Below, one piece after another: positions 50,485-59,931 of a stretch of DNA of 64,000 nt. The notes beneath the pieces were generated by a model. That model had not been told where the DNA came from, made no database searches, and worked only from the letters and a program-made list of their open reading frames with translations. Made by a program: the position numbers and the translations under genes. Every line of letters starts with the position of its first letter. Position 1 is the stretch's first letter. This DNA comes from Amycolatopsis sp. NBC_00345 (lineage in GTDB: Bacteria; Actinomycetota; Actinomycetes; Mycobacteriales; Pseudonocardiaceae), in the NCBI RefSeq assembly GCF_036116635.1, contig NZ_CP107995.1, positions 2,232,001 to 2,296,000 on the forward strand. Reading direction: 5' to 3'.

Positions 50485-53400
50485 TTGCCCTTGGTGCACG
50501 CGGTGTGGTCTCCGGGCCGGGGTCTGCTGCTCTGGGCGGAGCACGACCGAGGACCGGTCGGCACGTCGAGTCGTTCGGCGCAGATCGCGCTGCCGCATCC
50601 GTTCGCGGTCTCCAGCGCGAAGCTGACCGCGCTGCATCCCGGCAAGCCCACGTCGGTGACGTTGCTGCTGCCGTCGCGGGCGAACCGGCCGCTCGCCTCC
50701 TCCGAGGCCGCGGCGGGCGGTAAGCGGCGTGGCCCGGCGCCGTCGTTGCGGCCGTGGTCGGTGCCGGCGTTGATCGTGGACGCGACCGAGCTGGACGATC
50801 TCGACGATTCGGCCTCGTACGGCGCCTCGGTCACCTACCTGCGGGCGGTGGCCCGCCTGGCCGCGGATCTGGTGCGGCGCGGACGGGTCCTGCCGACGCT
50901 GGTCCGCCGGGGCGATACGGCGGAGGCCCGGTGGCGCCCGGTGCTGCAGGGCGTGGATTTCGTCGCCTTCGACGCACTGGTCGCGGCCATGCCGCCGGTC
51001 GGGCGGGCCGAGCAGATCGCGCCACTCATCGGGGCCTCGCCGCGCGCGCTCGTCACCGATGCGCTCCACGCCCTGGCCGACGCGGCGGTCCGGGACCGCC
51101 TGGCGCGGGCGGATCCTCCCGTCGACCTGCGCGGGGGCCGGGGCGCGGCCGGGGTGTGGCTGGCCGCTTTGCAGGGCGGCGTTTCCCGCGTCGAGCTGCC
51201 ACTGGGTGAGCTCGGTGTCGTGGCCGACGCCGTCGCGAAGTGGGACGAGGTCGCCGATACCGACGTCGTCGATGGCCGGGCGTGTTTCCGGCTGGCCGAA
51301 GTCGGCACACTGCGCCCACCGGCCGCGGACGATCCCGACGACCAGACCGGCGACGGCACCAAGTGGCAGCTGCAGTTCCTCCTGCGGGCGACGGCCGATC
51401 CGAGTTTGCTGCTGTCGGCGGAGCAGATCTGGTCGGGCCAGGCGCACGGGCTGGTCAGGGAACCGAAGGGGCTGTTCGTCGCCGAACTGGGCCGGGCCGC
51501 GCTGGTGGAACCGATGCTGGCGCCGGCACTGCGCAGGACTCAGCCGTCCGAGTACGACCTGACCGTCGAGGAAGCCGAACAGTTCCTCACCTCGGGCGCG
51601 ACCCGGCTCATCGAGGCCGGGTTCGAAGTGCAGCTACCGGCGACCTGGGACGGCAGGCGCCGGCTCGGGCTACGGCTGTCGGTCCGCAGCACGCCTTCCG
51701 AGCAGGTCGTCGCCCGCAGCCGGGTGGGCCGCGACGAGCTGGCCGGGTTCCGCTGGTCGATCGCGGTGGGCGACGACGAAATCGGCGAAGACGAGCTGCT
51801 CAGGCTCGTCGCGGCGAAGACACCGCTGGTGCGGCTGCGGGGCCGGTGGATCAGCGTCGATGCCGACCGGCTCCGCGCCGGTCTCGAGTTCCTGCGCCGC
51901 GACCCGCACCGGCCCACCCAGCGCCCCACCGCGGCCGAGCTGCTGGAGCTGGTCCACCTCGCTCAGGAAACGCCGCTCCCGGTCACCGACGTCAGCGCCG
52001 ACGGCTGGGTCGGGGACGTCCTGGCCGAGCGGGTCCACCAGGCCCTGCAGCCGGTCGAGTTGCCGCCGTCGTTCCGGGCCACGCTGCGCCCCTACCAGCA
52101 GCGAGGGGTCGCCTGGCTGGCTTTCATGTCGGCGCTGGGGCTCGGTGCGTGCCTGGCCGACGACATGGGCCTCGGCAAAACCGTCCAGACGCTGGCGCTC
52201 GAGGCCGTCGAGCGGGCAGACGACGATCGCCCGCCGACGCTGGTGCTGTGCCCGATGTCGCTGGTCGGCATGTGGCAGCGGGAGGCGGCGAACTTCGCCC
52301 CAGGCCTTCGTGTCCACGCCCACCACGGCAGCGCCCGCGCACACGGGGACGCGCTCGCCGAGCAGGTCGCCGCGGCCGACCTCGTCGTCACGACCTACGC
52401 CACCGCCGCCCGTGACGCCGACGAACTCGAGACGTTCACGTGGCGACGCCTGGTGCTCGACGAGGCGCACGCCATCAAGAACGCCGACACCGCGACAGCC
52501 AAGGCGGTGCGGCGGTTCACCGCCGGGCACCGGCTCGCGCTGACCGGCACTCCGGTGGAAAACCGGCTGGCGGACCTGTGGTCGGTGCTGGACCTGCTCA
52601 ACCCCGGGCTGCTCGGCAGCCGGTTCGAGTTCCGGCAGCGGTTCGCGGCCCCGATCGAGCGCGGCGGCGACACCGCCACGGCCGCCGCCCTGCGCCGGCT
52701 CACGCAGCCGTACCTGCTGCGCCGGGTGAAGACCGACCCCGCAATCGTCCCCGAGCTCCCGGAAAAGATCGAAATCAGGCAGGAGTACCGGCTCACCCGT
52801 GAACAGGGCACGCTGTACCGCGCGATCGTCGACGAGATGATGAAGAAGATCGCGAACAGCCACGGCATCAAGCGCCGCGGCAACATCCTCGCCGCGATCA
52901 CGAAACTCAAGCAGGTCTGCAACCACCCCGCGCACCTGCTGCACGACGGCTCCCCGATCGGGCACCGCTCCGGCAAGGTCATCCGCCTCGAAGAGATCCT
53001 GGCGGAAATCCTGGCGTCGGGCGATCGGGTGCTGTGCTTCACGCAGTACACCGAATTCGGCCATATGCTCGTGCCGCACCTGTCGGACCGGCTCGGCACC
53101 GAAGTCGCGTTTTTGCACGGTGGCCTGGCAAAAGGGTCGCGAGACGCGATCGTGGACCGCTTCCAAGCCGCCGGCGGGCCGCGGATCCTCTTGCTCTCGC
53201 TCAAGGCCGGCGGCTCCGGGCTCACGCTGACCGCCGCCAGCCAGGTCCTGCACCTGGACCGCTGGTGGAACCCGGCCGTGGAGAACCAGGCCACCGACCG
53301 GGCGTTCCGGATCGGGCAGGGACGGAACGTCCAGGTCCGGAAGTTCGTCTGCCCGGGCACCATCGAGGAACGCATCGACACCGTGATCACCAAGAAACGC

Positions 53401-53508
53401 GCGCTGGCGGGAATGGTCGTCGGCGAGGGCGAAAGCTGGCTCACCGAACTGTCCGCGGACGCGCTGCGCGGGGTGCTCACCCTGGGGGAGGAAGCGATCG
53501 ATGACTGA
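50485..53508 (+). CDS. SNF2-family helicase (DEAD/DEAH type)
   Basis: The 1007-residue protein has a ~480-residue N-terminal SNF2-associated region (VDFVAFDALVAAMPP, RAALVEPMLAPALRRTQ), then the ATPase: LRPYQQRGVAWLAFM, ADDMGLGKTVQTLAL (~560), LVLCPMSLVGMWQREA, LVLDEAHAIKNADT (DEAH ~660), LTGTPVENRLADLWSVLDLL. The C-terminal lobe has RVLCFTQYTEFGHMLVPHL, LLLSLKAGGSGLTLTAAS and ENQATDRAFRIGQ. TTG 50485 follows AAGGAG and gives the usual N-terminus LPLVHAVW. It overlaps the SWIM-protein gene by 8 bp. It likely remodels protein-DNA or RNA polymerase complexes. Confidence 0.95.
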   Translation: MPLVHAVWSPGRGLLLWAEHDRGPVGTSSRSAQIALPHPFAVSSAKLTALHPGKPTSVTLLLPSRANRPLASSEAAAGGKRRGPAPSLRPWSVPALIVDATELDDLDDSASYGASVTYLRAVARLAADLVRRGRVLPTLVRRGDTAEARWRPVLQGVDFVAFDALVAAMPPVGRAEQIAPLIGASPRALVTDALHALADAAVRDRLARADPPVDLRGGRGAAGVWLAALQGGVSRVELPLGELGVVADAVAKWDEVADTDVVDGRACFRLAEVGTLRPPAADDPDDQTGDGTKWQLQFLLRATADPSLLLSAEQIWSGQAHGLVREPKGLFVAELGRAALVEPMLAPALRRTQPSEYDLTVEEAEQFLTSGATRLIEAGFEVQLPATWDGRRRLGLRLSVRSTPSEQVVARSRVGRDELAGFRWSIAVGDDEIGEDELLRLVAAKTPLVRLRGRWISVDADRLRAGLEFLRRDPHRPTQRPTAAELLELVHLAQETPLPVTDVSADGWVGDVLAERVHQALQPVELPPSFRATLRPYQQRGVAWLAFMSALGLGACLADDMGLGKTVQTLALEAVERADDDRPPTLVLCPMSLVGMWQREAANFAPGLRVHAHHGSARAHGDALAEQVAAADLVVTTYATAARDADELETFTWRRLVLDEAHAIKNADTATAKAVRRFTAGHRLALTGTPVENRLADLWSVLDLLNPGLLGSRFEFRQRFAAPIERGGDTATAAALRRLTQPYLLRRVKTDPAIVPELPEKIEIRQEYRLTREQGTLYRAIVDEMMKKIANSHGIKRRGNILAAITKLKQVCNHPAHLLHDGSPIGHRSGKVIRLEEILAEILASGDRVLCFTQYTEFGHMLVPHLSDRLGTEVAFLHGGLAKGSRDAIVDRFQAAGGPRILLLSLKAGGSGLTLTAASQVLHLDRWWNPAVENQATDRAFRIGQGRNVQVRKFVCPGTIEERIDTVITKKRALAGMVVGEGESWLTELSADALRGVLTLGEEAIDD

Positions 53509-54232
53509 GCCGCTCCCTTGGTGGCCGACCCGGTTCATCAGGGCGCTGACGGCGATCGGCATCCTCCTGCCCGCGCGCGGGCAGGGGCGCGTCGTGTCCT
53601 TGGAGGCCGGCGCCGGGCGCGTCGACGCCGAGGTCCAGGACGGACGCCCTTACCAGGTGCGAATCGGACTGACGGCGTTCGGGAAGTCGGACTGGGCGGC
53701 GATCACCCATGCCCTCGCCGCGAAGGCGTCGTCCACGGTCCTGCTGCTCAGCGGCGAGCTGCCCCACGACGTCGAACAGATCTTCAAAGCGGTCCGGCTG
53801 CCCCTGTTCCCGTCGTCGGCGCGGGAAGTGTCGCTGGACTGCACCTGCCCGGACGCCGAGGTGCCGTGCGGCCACCTGAACGCCGTGTTCTCCGCGCTGG
53901 TGGCGCGGGTCGGCGACGATCCGTTCACCCTCCTCGCTTTGCGCGGCCGGAACCGCGAAACTCTGTTGGAGGAACTGAAGAACCGGCTCATCTCCGCCGA
54001 GCCGCTCGATCCTGACGACCGGTCTCCGGCCCTGACCGAAGTCATGGACACCTTCTTCGACTGCGGTCCGGCCCCGGGCCTGGGCGGCGCGGCGCCGTTG
54101 CACGGGCCCCGAACGCCGTGCGACGCGCTACTGGACCAGGCCCCGCCGTTCGCGATCACGGTGGGCGGCGACGACGTCGCCGAGCTGCTTCGGCCGGTGT
54201 ATCGGGCACTCGCCGGAGAGCATGGCACTTAG
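53501..54232 (+). CDS. SWIM zinc-finger protein, partner of the SNF2 helicase
   Basis: The 243-residue product has a basic-hydrophobic N-terminus (WWPTRFIRALTAIGILLPAR) and the SWIM finger CTCPDAEVPCGH (~114-125; C-x-C-x6-C-x-H). A helical region with FTLLALRGRNRETLLEELKN follows. SWIM proteins adjacent to SNF2 helicases are a recurrent actinobacterial pair, presumably one DNA-binding complex. ATG 53501 overlaps the helicase stop by 8 bp, so expression is coupled. Confidence 0.9.
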   Translation: MTEPLPWWPTRFIRALTAIGILLPARGQGRVVSLEAGAGRVDAEVQDGRPYQVRIGLTAFGKSDWAAITHALAAKASSTVLLLSGELPHDVEQIFKAVRLPLFPSSAREVSLDCTCPDAEVPCGHLNAVFSALVARVGDDPFTLLALRGRNRETLLEELKNRLISAEPLDPDDRSPALTEVMDTFFDCGPAPGLGGAAPLHGPRTPCDALLDQAPPFAITVGGDDVAELLRPVYRALAGEHGT

Positions 54233-54316
54233 CTTCGGCGTGACGGAGGACTTCGAAAGATTGGCGCAATGAGCGACGAATTTCACCAATCGGCTGCCCA
54301 TTGACGCGGGCTTGGC

Positions 54317-56869
54317 TCAATACGGCCAGCCTGGCACATTCAACCGGACACTGTAGAGCCCGAAGTTGCCGCTGTCACCGCCGCCGGATGGGACGCCGGA
54401 GGTGATGTAGAGCGTCCTGCGATCCGGCCCGCCGAAGGCGACATTCGTCGCGTTCGGCCCGGCCGAGATCGTTCCCAGAGCCTGGCCGGCGGGGGAGAAG
54501 ACGTGCACCGTTCCGTCGCTGTAGGTGATCTGGTAGATGTTTCCGACGCAGTCGATCGTGCCGCCGTCGGTCCCGGCCAATGAGGTGAAGTCCGCGCGGG
54601 CGCCGGTGCTGCCGTCGGGGTTGACCGGGTACCGGTAGATCTTCCCGGTGGCGTTTCCTCCCACGTACAGGGTTTTGCCGTCCGGCGACAGCTCGATCCC
54701 GTTGGGCTCGCGGATGGTGTCGTCGATCAGCGAGACGGCGCCCCCGGTGATCCGGTAGACCCCGGTCCGGCCGGACATCTGGTCCGGCCGGCCGGCGCGC
54801 TGGAAGTCGGGGTCGGTGAAGTACACCGTGCCGTCCGCGCCCAGGGTGACGTCGTTCGGCGAGTTGAACAGGTGACCTTGGTAGTTCGCCGCGAGCGTCG
54901 TTCGCTGCTTCGTCGCCAGGTCGTAGGACGACACGCTGCGCTGGTCGTGCGTCGCCGCCACGACGGACTTGCCGTCCCGGCCGATGGCCAGGCCGTTGCT
55001 GCCCGAGCCGGCGAGGAAGGTGGTGAACGCCCCGTCCGCCGGTGTGTAGCGCAGGATGTCCGAGGGCTGGACGTGCTGCGGTCCGGTGCCGTCGTGCATG
55101 TTCGTCAGCAGCAGCGTCTGAGTCGCCGCGTCCCAGGTGGGGCCTTCGAGGAAGTTGAACCCGTCTTTGATCTTGGCCGCGCTCAGCGTCGGTGAGGGCA
55201 GGGGATCGGGGAACGGCCCGCCTGGGCAAATGCCGTCGTCCGTCGGCGAGCTCGACTGTGCCGGGACCGCCCACTGCTGGTGGGGCCTCGGGCCGGCGGG
55301 CGCGGCTGCCGCGCTGACCGTGCCGGCGGGGCCAGGTGTTCCCGGCGCCTCGGTCCGCGACTGCGGCTGGTTGCCGCCGGGGCCGGTGATCGCGCCGGTG
55401 CCCGGCCAGGTGAACGTGGCCATCGAGCCGCCGGGCAGGGAGTAGCCGAAGGACTTGCCGCCGAAGGACACCTTGAAGTTCTGAGTGCCCCCGCTGTTGA
55501 GCGCGACGAGCACGATCTTGCCGTCCGGGTTGCGGAAGGCGACGTTCTGGATGCCGCCGTCGCCGTAGGCGGTCGAGGAGATCCGCACGGCCCCGGGCCG
55601 CACGAACTTGCTCAGGTGACCGAGCACGTAGTACTCCGCGTTGTAGGTGACGCTGCCGCCGTTCACGGTGGCGACGCCCATGCAGTTGGTGCAGCTGCCG
55701 ATCACCGGCCCGTGGTTGTTGTCCAGGGCCATGTTCCACGTCGTGACGGTGCGGGCCCAGTTGCGGGTGGCGCCGATCGCCAGGTTGATGCCCTGCCAGC
55801 GCAGGCTGTCCGCGAACGTGTTCGACGCGGTGGCCGACTGGGTGCCCGAGCACTCGGTGAAGAAGATGTCCTTGCCAGGCTGGGCGTTGTGCACTGTGGA
55901 CTGTCCACTCGGGCTACCGCCGTAGCAGTGCCACGCGGACCCGGCGACGTTGGCGCCCGCACCGTTGTTCACGGTCTGGGCGTAGCTGGTGTCGTCCCAG
56001 TTGTGGTCGTACCCCAGGATCTTCGTGTTCTGGCCGGCCGCGCGGAGCTTGGGGGCCAGATTGTTGATGACGGTGGTCTGCTGGCCCGCCGTCATCAGCA
56101 TGCCCGGGTAGCCGGGCGGCGAGAACTTCGGCTCGTTCTGCACGCTCAGGTAGTCGATCGGCACGCCCGCTGCCTGGTACGCCTGCGTGAACTTGGTCAG
56201 GTAGTCGGCGTAAACCCCGACGCGGCTGTCGTTGAGAGAGCCGCCGATGAGGTTGTTGCTGGTCTTCATCCACGCCGGCGCGCTCCACGGAGTGGCCATG
56301 ACGGACAGCTTCGGGTTGAGCGACTTGGCCTGCTTCACCAGCGGCAGGATGTAGGCGTTGTCGTGTGCGACGGAGAATCGCGAGAGGCTGGGGTCGGCGG
56401 CGCCGTCGTCGTAGGTGTAGAAGCCGCGTGAGAAGTCGCTGGCGCCGATCGGCTGGCGGAGAAAGCTCAGGCCGACGCCGCTGCTGGGGTTGAACAGCGC
56501 GTTCATGATCTCGTCGCGGCGCGAGGAGCTGGTGATGTTCCACGCGGCGGCGTCGGTCAGGGAAGCGCCGAATCCGACCATCGACTGGTAAGTCGTGCCC
56601 GGGTCCACGGTGATGACGGGGCCGCTGCCGCCGCTGCCGAACGAGACGTCGCCCTGCCGGCTCAGCAGGTTGGCTCGGTCTGGGGTGGTGAGCCATACAC
56701 TGGCGGTCGTCGCCGCGAAGGCGGGTGACACCGGGACGGCCAGGTACGTCCCGAGGGTGACGGTCACCGCGGCGGCCGTCAGGGCGGCTGTCCGCAGGTG
56801 CGAGCGGGTCCGTGGTACGGCGCCGGGCCGGGATTCCCGCCGGCCGGGACTGCCTGGGGTCGAGGGCAT
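54317..56869 (-). CDS. Secreted fusion of GH30 glycosidase and SMP-30-like beta-propeller
   Basis: The 850-residue protein has a long Arg-rich signal peptide (cleavage near SPAFA, ~52). The GH30 barrel carries YQSMVGFGASLTDAAAWNIT, LSVMATPWSAPAWMK, YLSVQNEPKFSPPGYPGM (acid/base Glu) and IFFTECSGTQSA (nucleophile Glu), plus its beta-sandwich. After a Pro/Gly/Ala linker (~520-555), a six-bladed propeller of the SMP-30/gluconolactonase type runs to the end: NFLEGPTWD, GLAIGRDGKSVVAAT, FNSPNDVTLGADGTVYFTDP, REPNGIELSPDGKTLYVGGN. ATG 56869 follows AAGGAG. It may cleave a beta-1,6-glucan or glucoside and then open the resulting lactone or bind it. Confidence 0.9.
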   Translation of the reverse strand: MPSTPGSPGRRESRPGAVPRTRSHLRTAALTAAAVTVTLGTYLAVPVSPAFAATTASVWLTTPDRANLLSRQGDVSFGSGGSGPVITVDPGTTYQSMVGFGASLTDAAAWNITSSSRRDEIMNALFNPSSGVGLSFLRQPIGASDFSRGFYTYDDGAADPSLSRFSVAHDNAYILPLVKQAKSLNPKLSVMATPWSAPAWMKTSNNLIGGSLNDSRVGVYADYLTKFTQAYQAAGVPIDYLSVQNEPKFSPPGYPGMLMTAGQQTTVINNLAPKLRAAGQNTKILGYDHNWDDTSYAQTVNNGAGANVAGSAWHCYGGSPSGQSTVHNAQPGKDIFFTECSGTQSATASNTFADSLRWQGINLAIGATRNWARTVTTWNMALDNNHGPVIGSCTNCMGVATVNGGSVTYNAEYYVLGHLSKFVRPGAVRISSTAYGDGGIQNVAFRNPDGKIVLVALNSGGTQNFKVSFGGKSFGYSLPGGSMATFTWPGTGAITGPGGNQPQSRTEAPGTPGPAGTVSAAAAPAGPRPHQQWAVPAQSSSPTDDGICPGGPFPDPLPSPTLSAAKIKDGFNFLEGPTWDAATQTLLLTNMHDGTGPQHVQPSDILRYTPADGAFTTFLAGSGSNGLAIGRDGKSVVAATHDQRSVSSYDLATKQRTTLAANYQGHLFNSPNDVTLGADGTVYFTDPDFQRAGRPDQMSGRTGVYRITGGAVSLIDDTIREPNGIELSPDGKTLYVGGNATGKIYRYPVNPDGSTGARADFTSLAGTDGGTIDCVGNIYQITYSDGTVHVFSPAGQALGTISAGPNATNVAFGGPDRRTLYITSGVPSGGGDSGNFGLYSVRLNVPGWPY

Positions 56870-57070
56870 GACGCTCCTTGCCGCGGGGAGGACCCTCCAC
56901 GCGATCGTGAAACAGGACAGAGCCCGTGGCGGCGGCGTGATCCATGAGACAGCTGTTCCCCCTGTTTCGTCAAGTCCTGAAAAAAGTCGGCCGGAGGCCG
57001 CCACAGGCCCCGCTGATGCCCTGCGGGTATCACAGGAGCCGGAAGAGGTCTTGGACGAGGGCGGGCTCGC

Positions 57071-57098
57071 GACGCACAGTGGAAGACGCACAGTGGAA
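57071..57098. repeat. Perfect 14-bp tandem duplication upstream of an SDR gene
   Basis: GACGCACAGTGGAA occurs twice back to back (57071-57084, 57085-57098), 40 bp before the SDR start. It is probably in the promoter or leader and could be a doubled factor-binding site. Confidence 0.6.
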
Positions 57099-57138
57099 CA
57101 GGAGCGGGAGTCCGTCCCCGCAGGATGGAGGTTCTGTC

Positions 57139-57918
57139 GTGGCGCGGGTACTGATCACCGGGTCCTCGGACGGTCTGGGCCTGATGGCCGGCCGGCTGCT
57201 CGTCGGCCAGGGCCACTCGGTTACGTTGCACGCCCGCGACACCCGGCGGGCCGACGACACCCGTGCGGCCTTGCCCGATGCCGACGACGTGCTCGTGGCC
57301 GACCTGCTGTCCCTCGACGGGATCCGTTCGCTCGCCGGGCAAGCGAACGCCGCCGGCCCCTTCGACGCCGTGATCCACAACGCCGGCATCGGGTACCGGG
57401 AGCCCCGGCGCATCGAGACCGTCGACGGCCTGTCCCACCTGTTCACGGTGAACGTGCTCGCGCCGTACCTGCTGACCGCGCTCGTCGCCCCGCCGCACCG
57501 GCTGGTGTACCTGAGTTCGGGCATGGCCCACGGTGGCGACGCGGGCCTGTCCGATCCACAGTGGACGAACCGGCGGTGGAACGGTTCGCAGGCGTACAGC
57601 GACAGCAAGCTGTTCGACATCCTGCTGGCCTTCGGAGTCGCGCGGAGGTGGCCACGAGTGCTGTCGAACTCGGTCGAGCCCGGCTGGGTGCCGACCAAGA
57701 TGGGCGGCCGCGGCGCGCCCGACGACCTGGACCTGGCGCCGGTGACCCAGGCGTGGCTGGCGGTCGGCGACGAAGAGGCCGCGACCGTCACCGGGCGGCA
57801 CTTCTACCACGGACAGCAGCGGTCCGTCCCCCGTGAGGCGCACGACCCCGCGGTGCAGGACGGGTTCCTGGCCTATTGCGCCGAGCTGACCGGCGTGGAG
57901 ATCGTTGACGCGCGCTGA
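57139..57918 (+). CDS. Short-chain dehydrogenase/reductase
   Basis: The 259-residue SDR has ITGSSDGLGLMAGRLLVGQG (NADP motif TGxxxGxG), VIHNAGIGY, LVYLSSGMAHGG (catalytic Ser) and SQAYSDSKLFDILLA (Tyr and Lys). LSNSVEPGWVPTKMGGRGAP follows. GTG 57139 follows GGAGG at 7 bp; the longer upstream frame is not protein-like. It stands alone between two divergent loci; substrate unknown. Confidence 0.9.
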   Translation: MARVLITGSSDGLGLMAGRLLVGQGHSVTLHARDTRRADDTRAALPDADDVLVADLLSLDGIRSLAGQANAAGPFDAVIHNAGIGYREPRRIETVDGLSHLFTVNVLAPYLLTALVAPPHRLVYLSSGMAHGGDAGLSDPQWTNRRWNGSQAYSDSKLFDILLAFGVARRWPRVLSNSVEPGWVPTKMGGRGAPDDLDLAPVTQAWLAVGDEEAATVTGRHFYHGQQRSVPREAHDPAVQDGFLAYCAELTGVEIVDAR

Positions 57919-58131
57919 TCACTTCGGAGGTAGGCGAGTTTCCCGAACGTGGCCACCGCAGCCGGCGGCTCCGGCACGGCGAAAGGCAGACCGGCGGCGG
58001 CAAGGGGGCGCTTGGCGCGGTACCGGTGCGAGTGTCCCCGGATCTTCCTCGGTTACGCCGCGGTCTTCACGCCGGCGATCTCGCTTTCCCTTGGAGCGGC
58101 TGCGCTTTCGCTGCGTTCGCGCTAGCACCGG

Positions 58132-59178
58132 TCAGGGCGCCCCGAACCGCAGCAGGACCTTGCTCGACCGCTCCGGCCGGCTCGCCACGGCCAGGGCTTC
58201 CTCCGCTTCGTCCACTGTGTACTCCGTGGACACGATGGGCGCGAACAGATCCGGGTTCCCGGCGATCGTCGCCAGGGTCTCGGCCATCCCGCCCGCGAAC
58301 CGGCTCGAGCCGGTGAACGTCAGCTCGCGGGGGACCGTCAGGTGCCACGGGGCGGCGACGCTGTGGCCGGGGAGCTGGCCCACCTGCACCAGCGTCCCGC
58401 CCGGGGGCAGCGCTGCCAACGCCGTCGCGACCGCCGCGGGCGCGCCCGACGATTCGAACGCGACGTCCACCGGCGGCAAGGGTTCGCCGGCGCTCAGCGT
58501 CCGGGTCGCGCCGGCCTGCCGGGCCACTTCCAGCGGGCGGGCGTGGAGGTCGGTGACGGTCACCTCGGCTGCGCCGTCGAGGTGCGCCAGGGCCACCACC
58601 AGCAGCCCGATCGGGCCGGCGCCGGTGACCAGGACACGACGGTCACGCACGCCGCCGGCCAGCGCGGCCATGCGGGTCAGCGCGTGCCGGGCCACGGACG
58701 CCGGTTCGGCGAGCGCTGCCGTGCGCAGCGGGAGTTCGCACGGCACGGGGACCAGGCGGTGGCCGGGCACCAGCAGCCGGTCCGCGAAGCCGCCGTGGGT
58801 GTGCGGGCGGCGGGCGGCGCTGCCCAGGTACCTCAGGGACGGGCACAGGTTGTCCCGGCCTTCGCGGCAGCGCGGGCACTCCCCGCACGTCTGCGCCGGG
58901 TGGACGGCGACGGGGGTGCCGGCCCGCGGCCCCGAGCCGTCGGCGGCCGCGGTGCGGACGGTGCCGACGACCTCGTGGCCCAGCACCATCGGGTCGGCCA
59001 GCACGGATTCGCCGACTTCGCCGCGCTGCCAGTAGTGGACGTCGGAGCCGCACACCCCGCCGTAGGCCACGTCGACCACCGCGTCGCCCGGTCCGGGGGA
59101 GACCTCCGGCCACTCCCGGACCGCCAGCCGGCCGGCGCCGAGCACCGTCACGGCCCGGCCCATCGGGATCACGGTCAC
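58132..59178 (-). CDS. Zinc-dependent alcohol dehydrogenase, L-idonate 5-dehydrogenase-like
   Basis: The 348-residue MDR has the catalytic zinc site (GGVCGSDVHYW, VLGHEVVG) and the structural zinc cluster (CGECPRCREGRDNLC). A NAD-binding VLVTGAGPIGLLVVALAHLD and a C-terminus EEALAVASRPERSSKVLLRF complete it. It resembles L-idonate/sorbitol dehydrogenases that oxidise a C5 hydroxyl. GTG 59178 directly follows the SDR stop (59179), so it is the third gene of the gntR-idnO-idnD-like operon. Confidence 0.85.
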   Translation of the reverse strand: MTVIPMGRAVTVLGAGRLAVREWPEVSPGPGDAVVDVAYGGVCGSDVHYWQRGEVGESVLADPMVLGHEVVGTVRTAAADGSGPRAGTPVAVHPAQTCGECPRCREGRDNLCPSLRYLGSAARRPHTHGGFADRLLVPGHRLVPVPCELPLRTAALAEPASVARHALTRMAALAGGVRDRRVLVTGAGPIGLLVVALAHLDGAAEVTVTDLHARPLEVARQAGATRTLSAGEPLPPVDVAFESSGAPAAVATALAALPPGGTLVQVGQLPGHSVAAPWHLTVPRELTFTGSSRFAGGMAETLATIAGNPDLFAPIVSTEYTVDEAEEALAVASRPERSSKVLLRFGAP

Positions 59179-59931
59179 TCAGATCACCGCCGTCAGTCCG
59201 CCGTCGACGTACACGACCTGTCCGTTCACGAAGTCTGACGCCGGCGACGCGAGCCACACCGCCGGGCCGGTGACGTCCTCCGGGCGTCCCCACCGGCCGG
59301 CGGGGGTGCGCCGGGTGATCCACGCCGAGAACTCCGGGTCCGCCACCAGGGACGCGTTGAGCTCGGTGTCGAGGTAGCCCGGCGCCAGGCCGTTGACCTG
59401 GATCCCGTGGCCCGCCCATTCCGCGCACATCGACCGGGTGAGGCCGGCGAGCCCGGTCTTCGCCGCGGCGTACGGCGCGGTCGTCGGCCGGACCAGGTGG
59501 GTCTGCACCGAGCAGATGTTGACGATCTTCCCGCTGCCGCGCGCGATCATGCCGCGCGCCAGCGTGCGGCCGACGACGAACGCGCTCGTGAGGTCGACGT
59601 CGACGACGCGGCGCCAGTCCTCGACCGGCAGGTCGGTGAGCGGGCCGCGGACCTGGATCCCGGCGTTGTTCACCAGGATGTCCGGGCAGCCGTGCTCGGC
59701 CACGAGCCGCTCGAGCGCCGCCTCCGCCGCGTCGCTGTCGGAGACGTCGAAAGCACAGGTGAGGACGCCGTCGCCCAACTCGGCGGCCGCGGCTTCGAGC
59801 TGCGCGGCGTCGGGGCTGTTGAGCACCACCCGCGCGCCGGCGGCGAGGTAGGCCTCCGCGATGGCACGGCCGATGCCGCGCCGCGAGCCGGTCACCAGCG
59901 CGAGCCGGCCGGTCAGGTCGAAGGGCGTCAC
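59179..59931 (-). CDS. SDR, gluconate 5-dehydrogenase-like
   Basis: The 250-residue protein is a classical SDR: LALVTGSRRGIGRAIAEAYL, DILVNNAGIQVRG, KIVNICSVQTHLVRPTTAPY AAAKTGLAGLTRSMCAEWAG and GQVVYVDGGLTAVI. It is closest in pattern to IdnO (5-keto-gluconate/gluconate 5-dehydrogenase). GTG 59931 overlaps the GntR stop as GTGA. With the neighbouring MDR and galactonate dehydratase it forms a sugar-acid oxidation pathway. Confidence 0.88.
   Translation of the reverse strand: MTPFDLTGRLALVTGSRRGIGRAIAEAYLAAGARVVLNSPDAAQLEAAAAELGDGVLTCAFDVSDSDAAEAALERLVAEHGCPDILVNNAGIQVRGPLTDLPVEDWRRVVDVDLTSAFVVGRTLARGMIARGSGKIVNICSVQTHLVRPTTAPYAAAKTGLAGLTRSMCAEWAGHGIQVNGLAPGYLDTELNASLVADPEFSAWITRRTPAGRWGRPEDVTGPAVWLASPASDFVNGQVVYVDGGLTAVI

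Noticed and set aside
57998..58124. Forward peptide FLGYAAVFTPAISLSLGAAA as a membrane protein tail
   Set aside because: Very short, no upstream coding sequence; could be chance in high-GC DNA.
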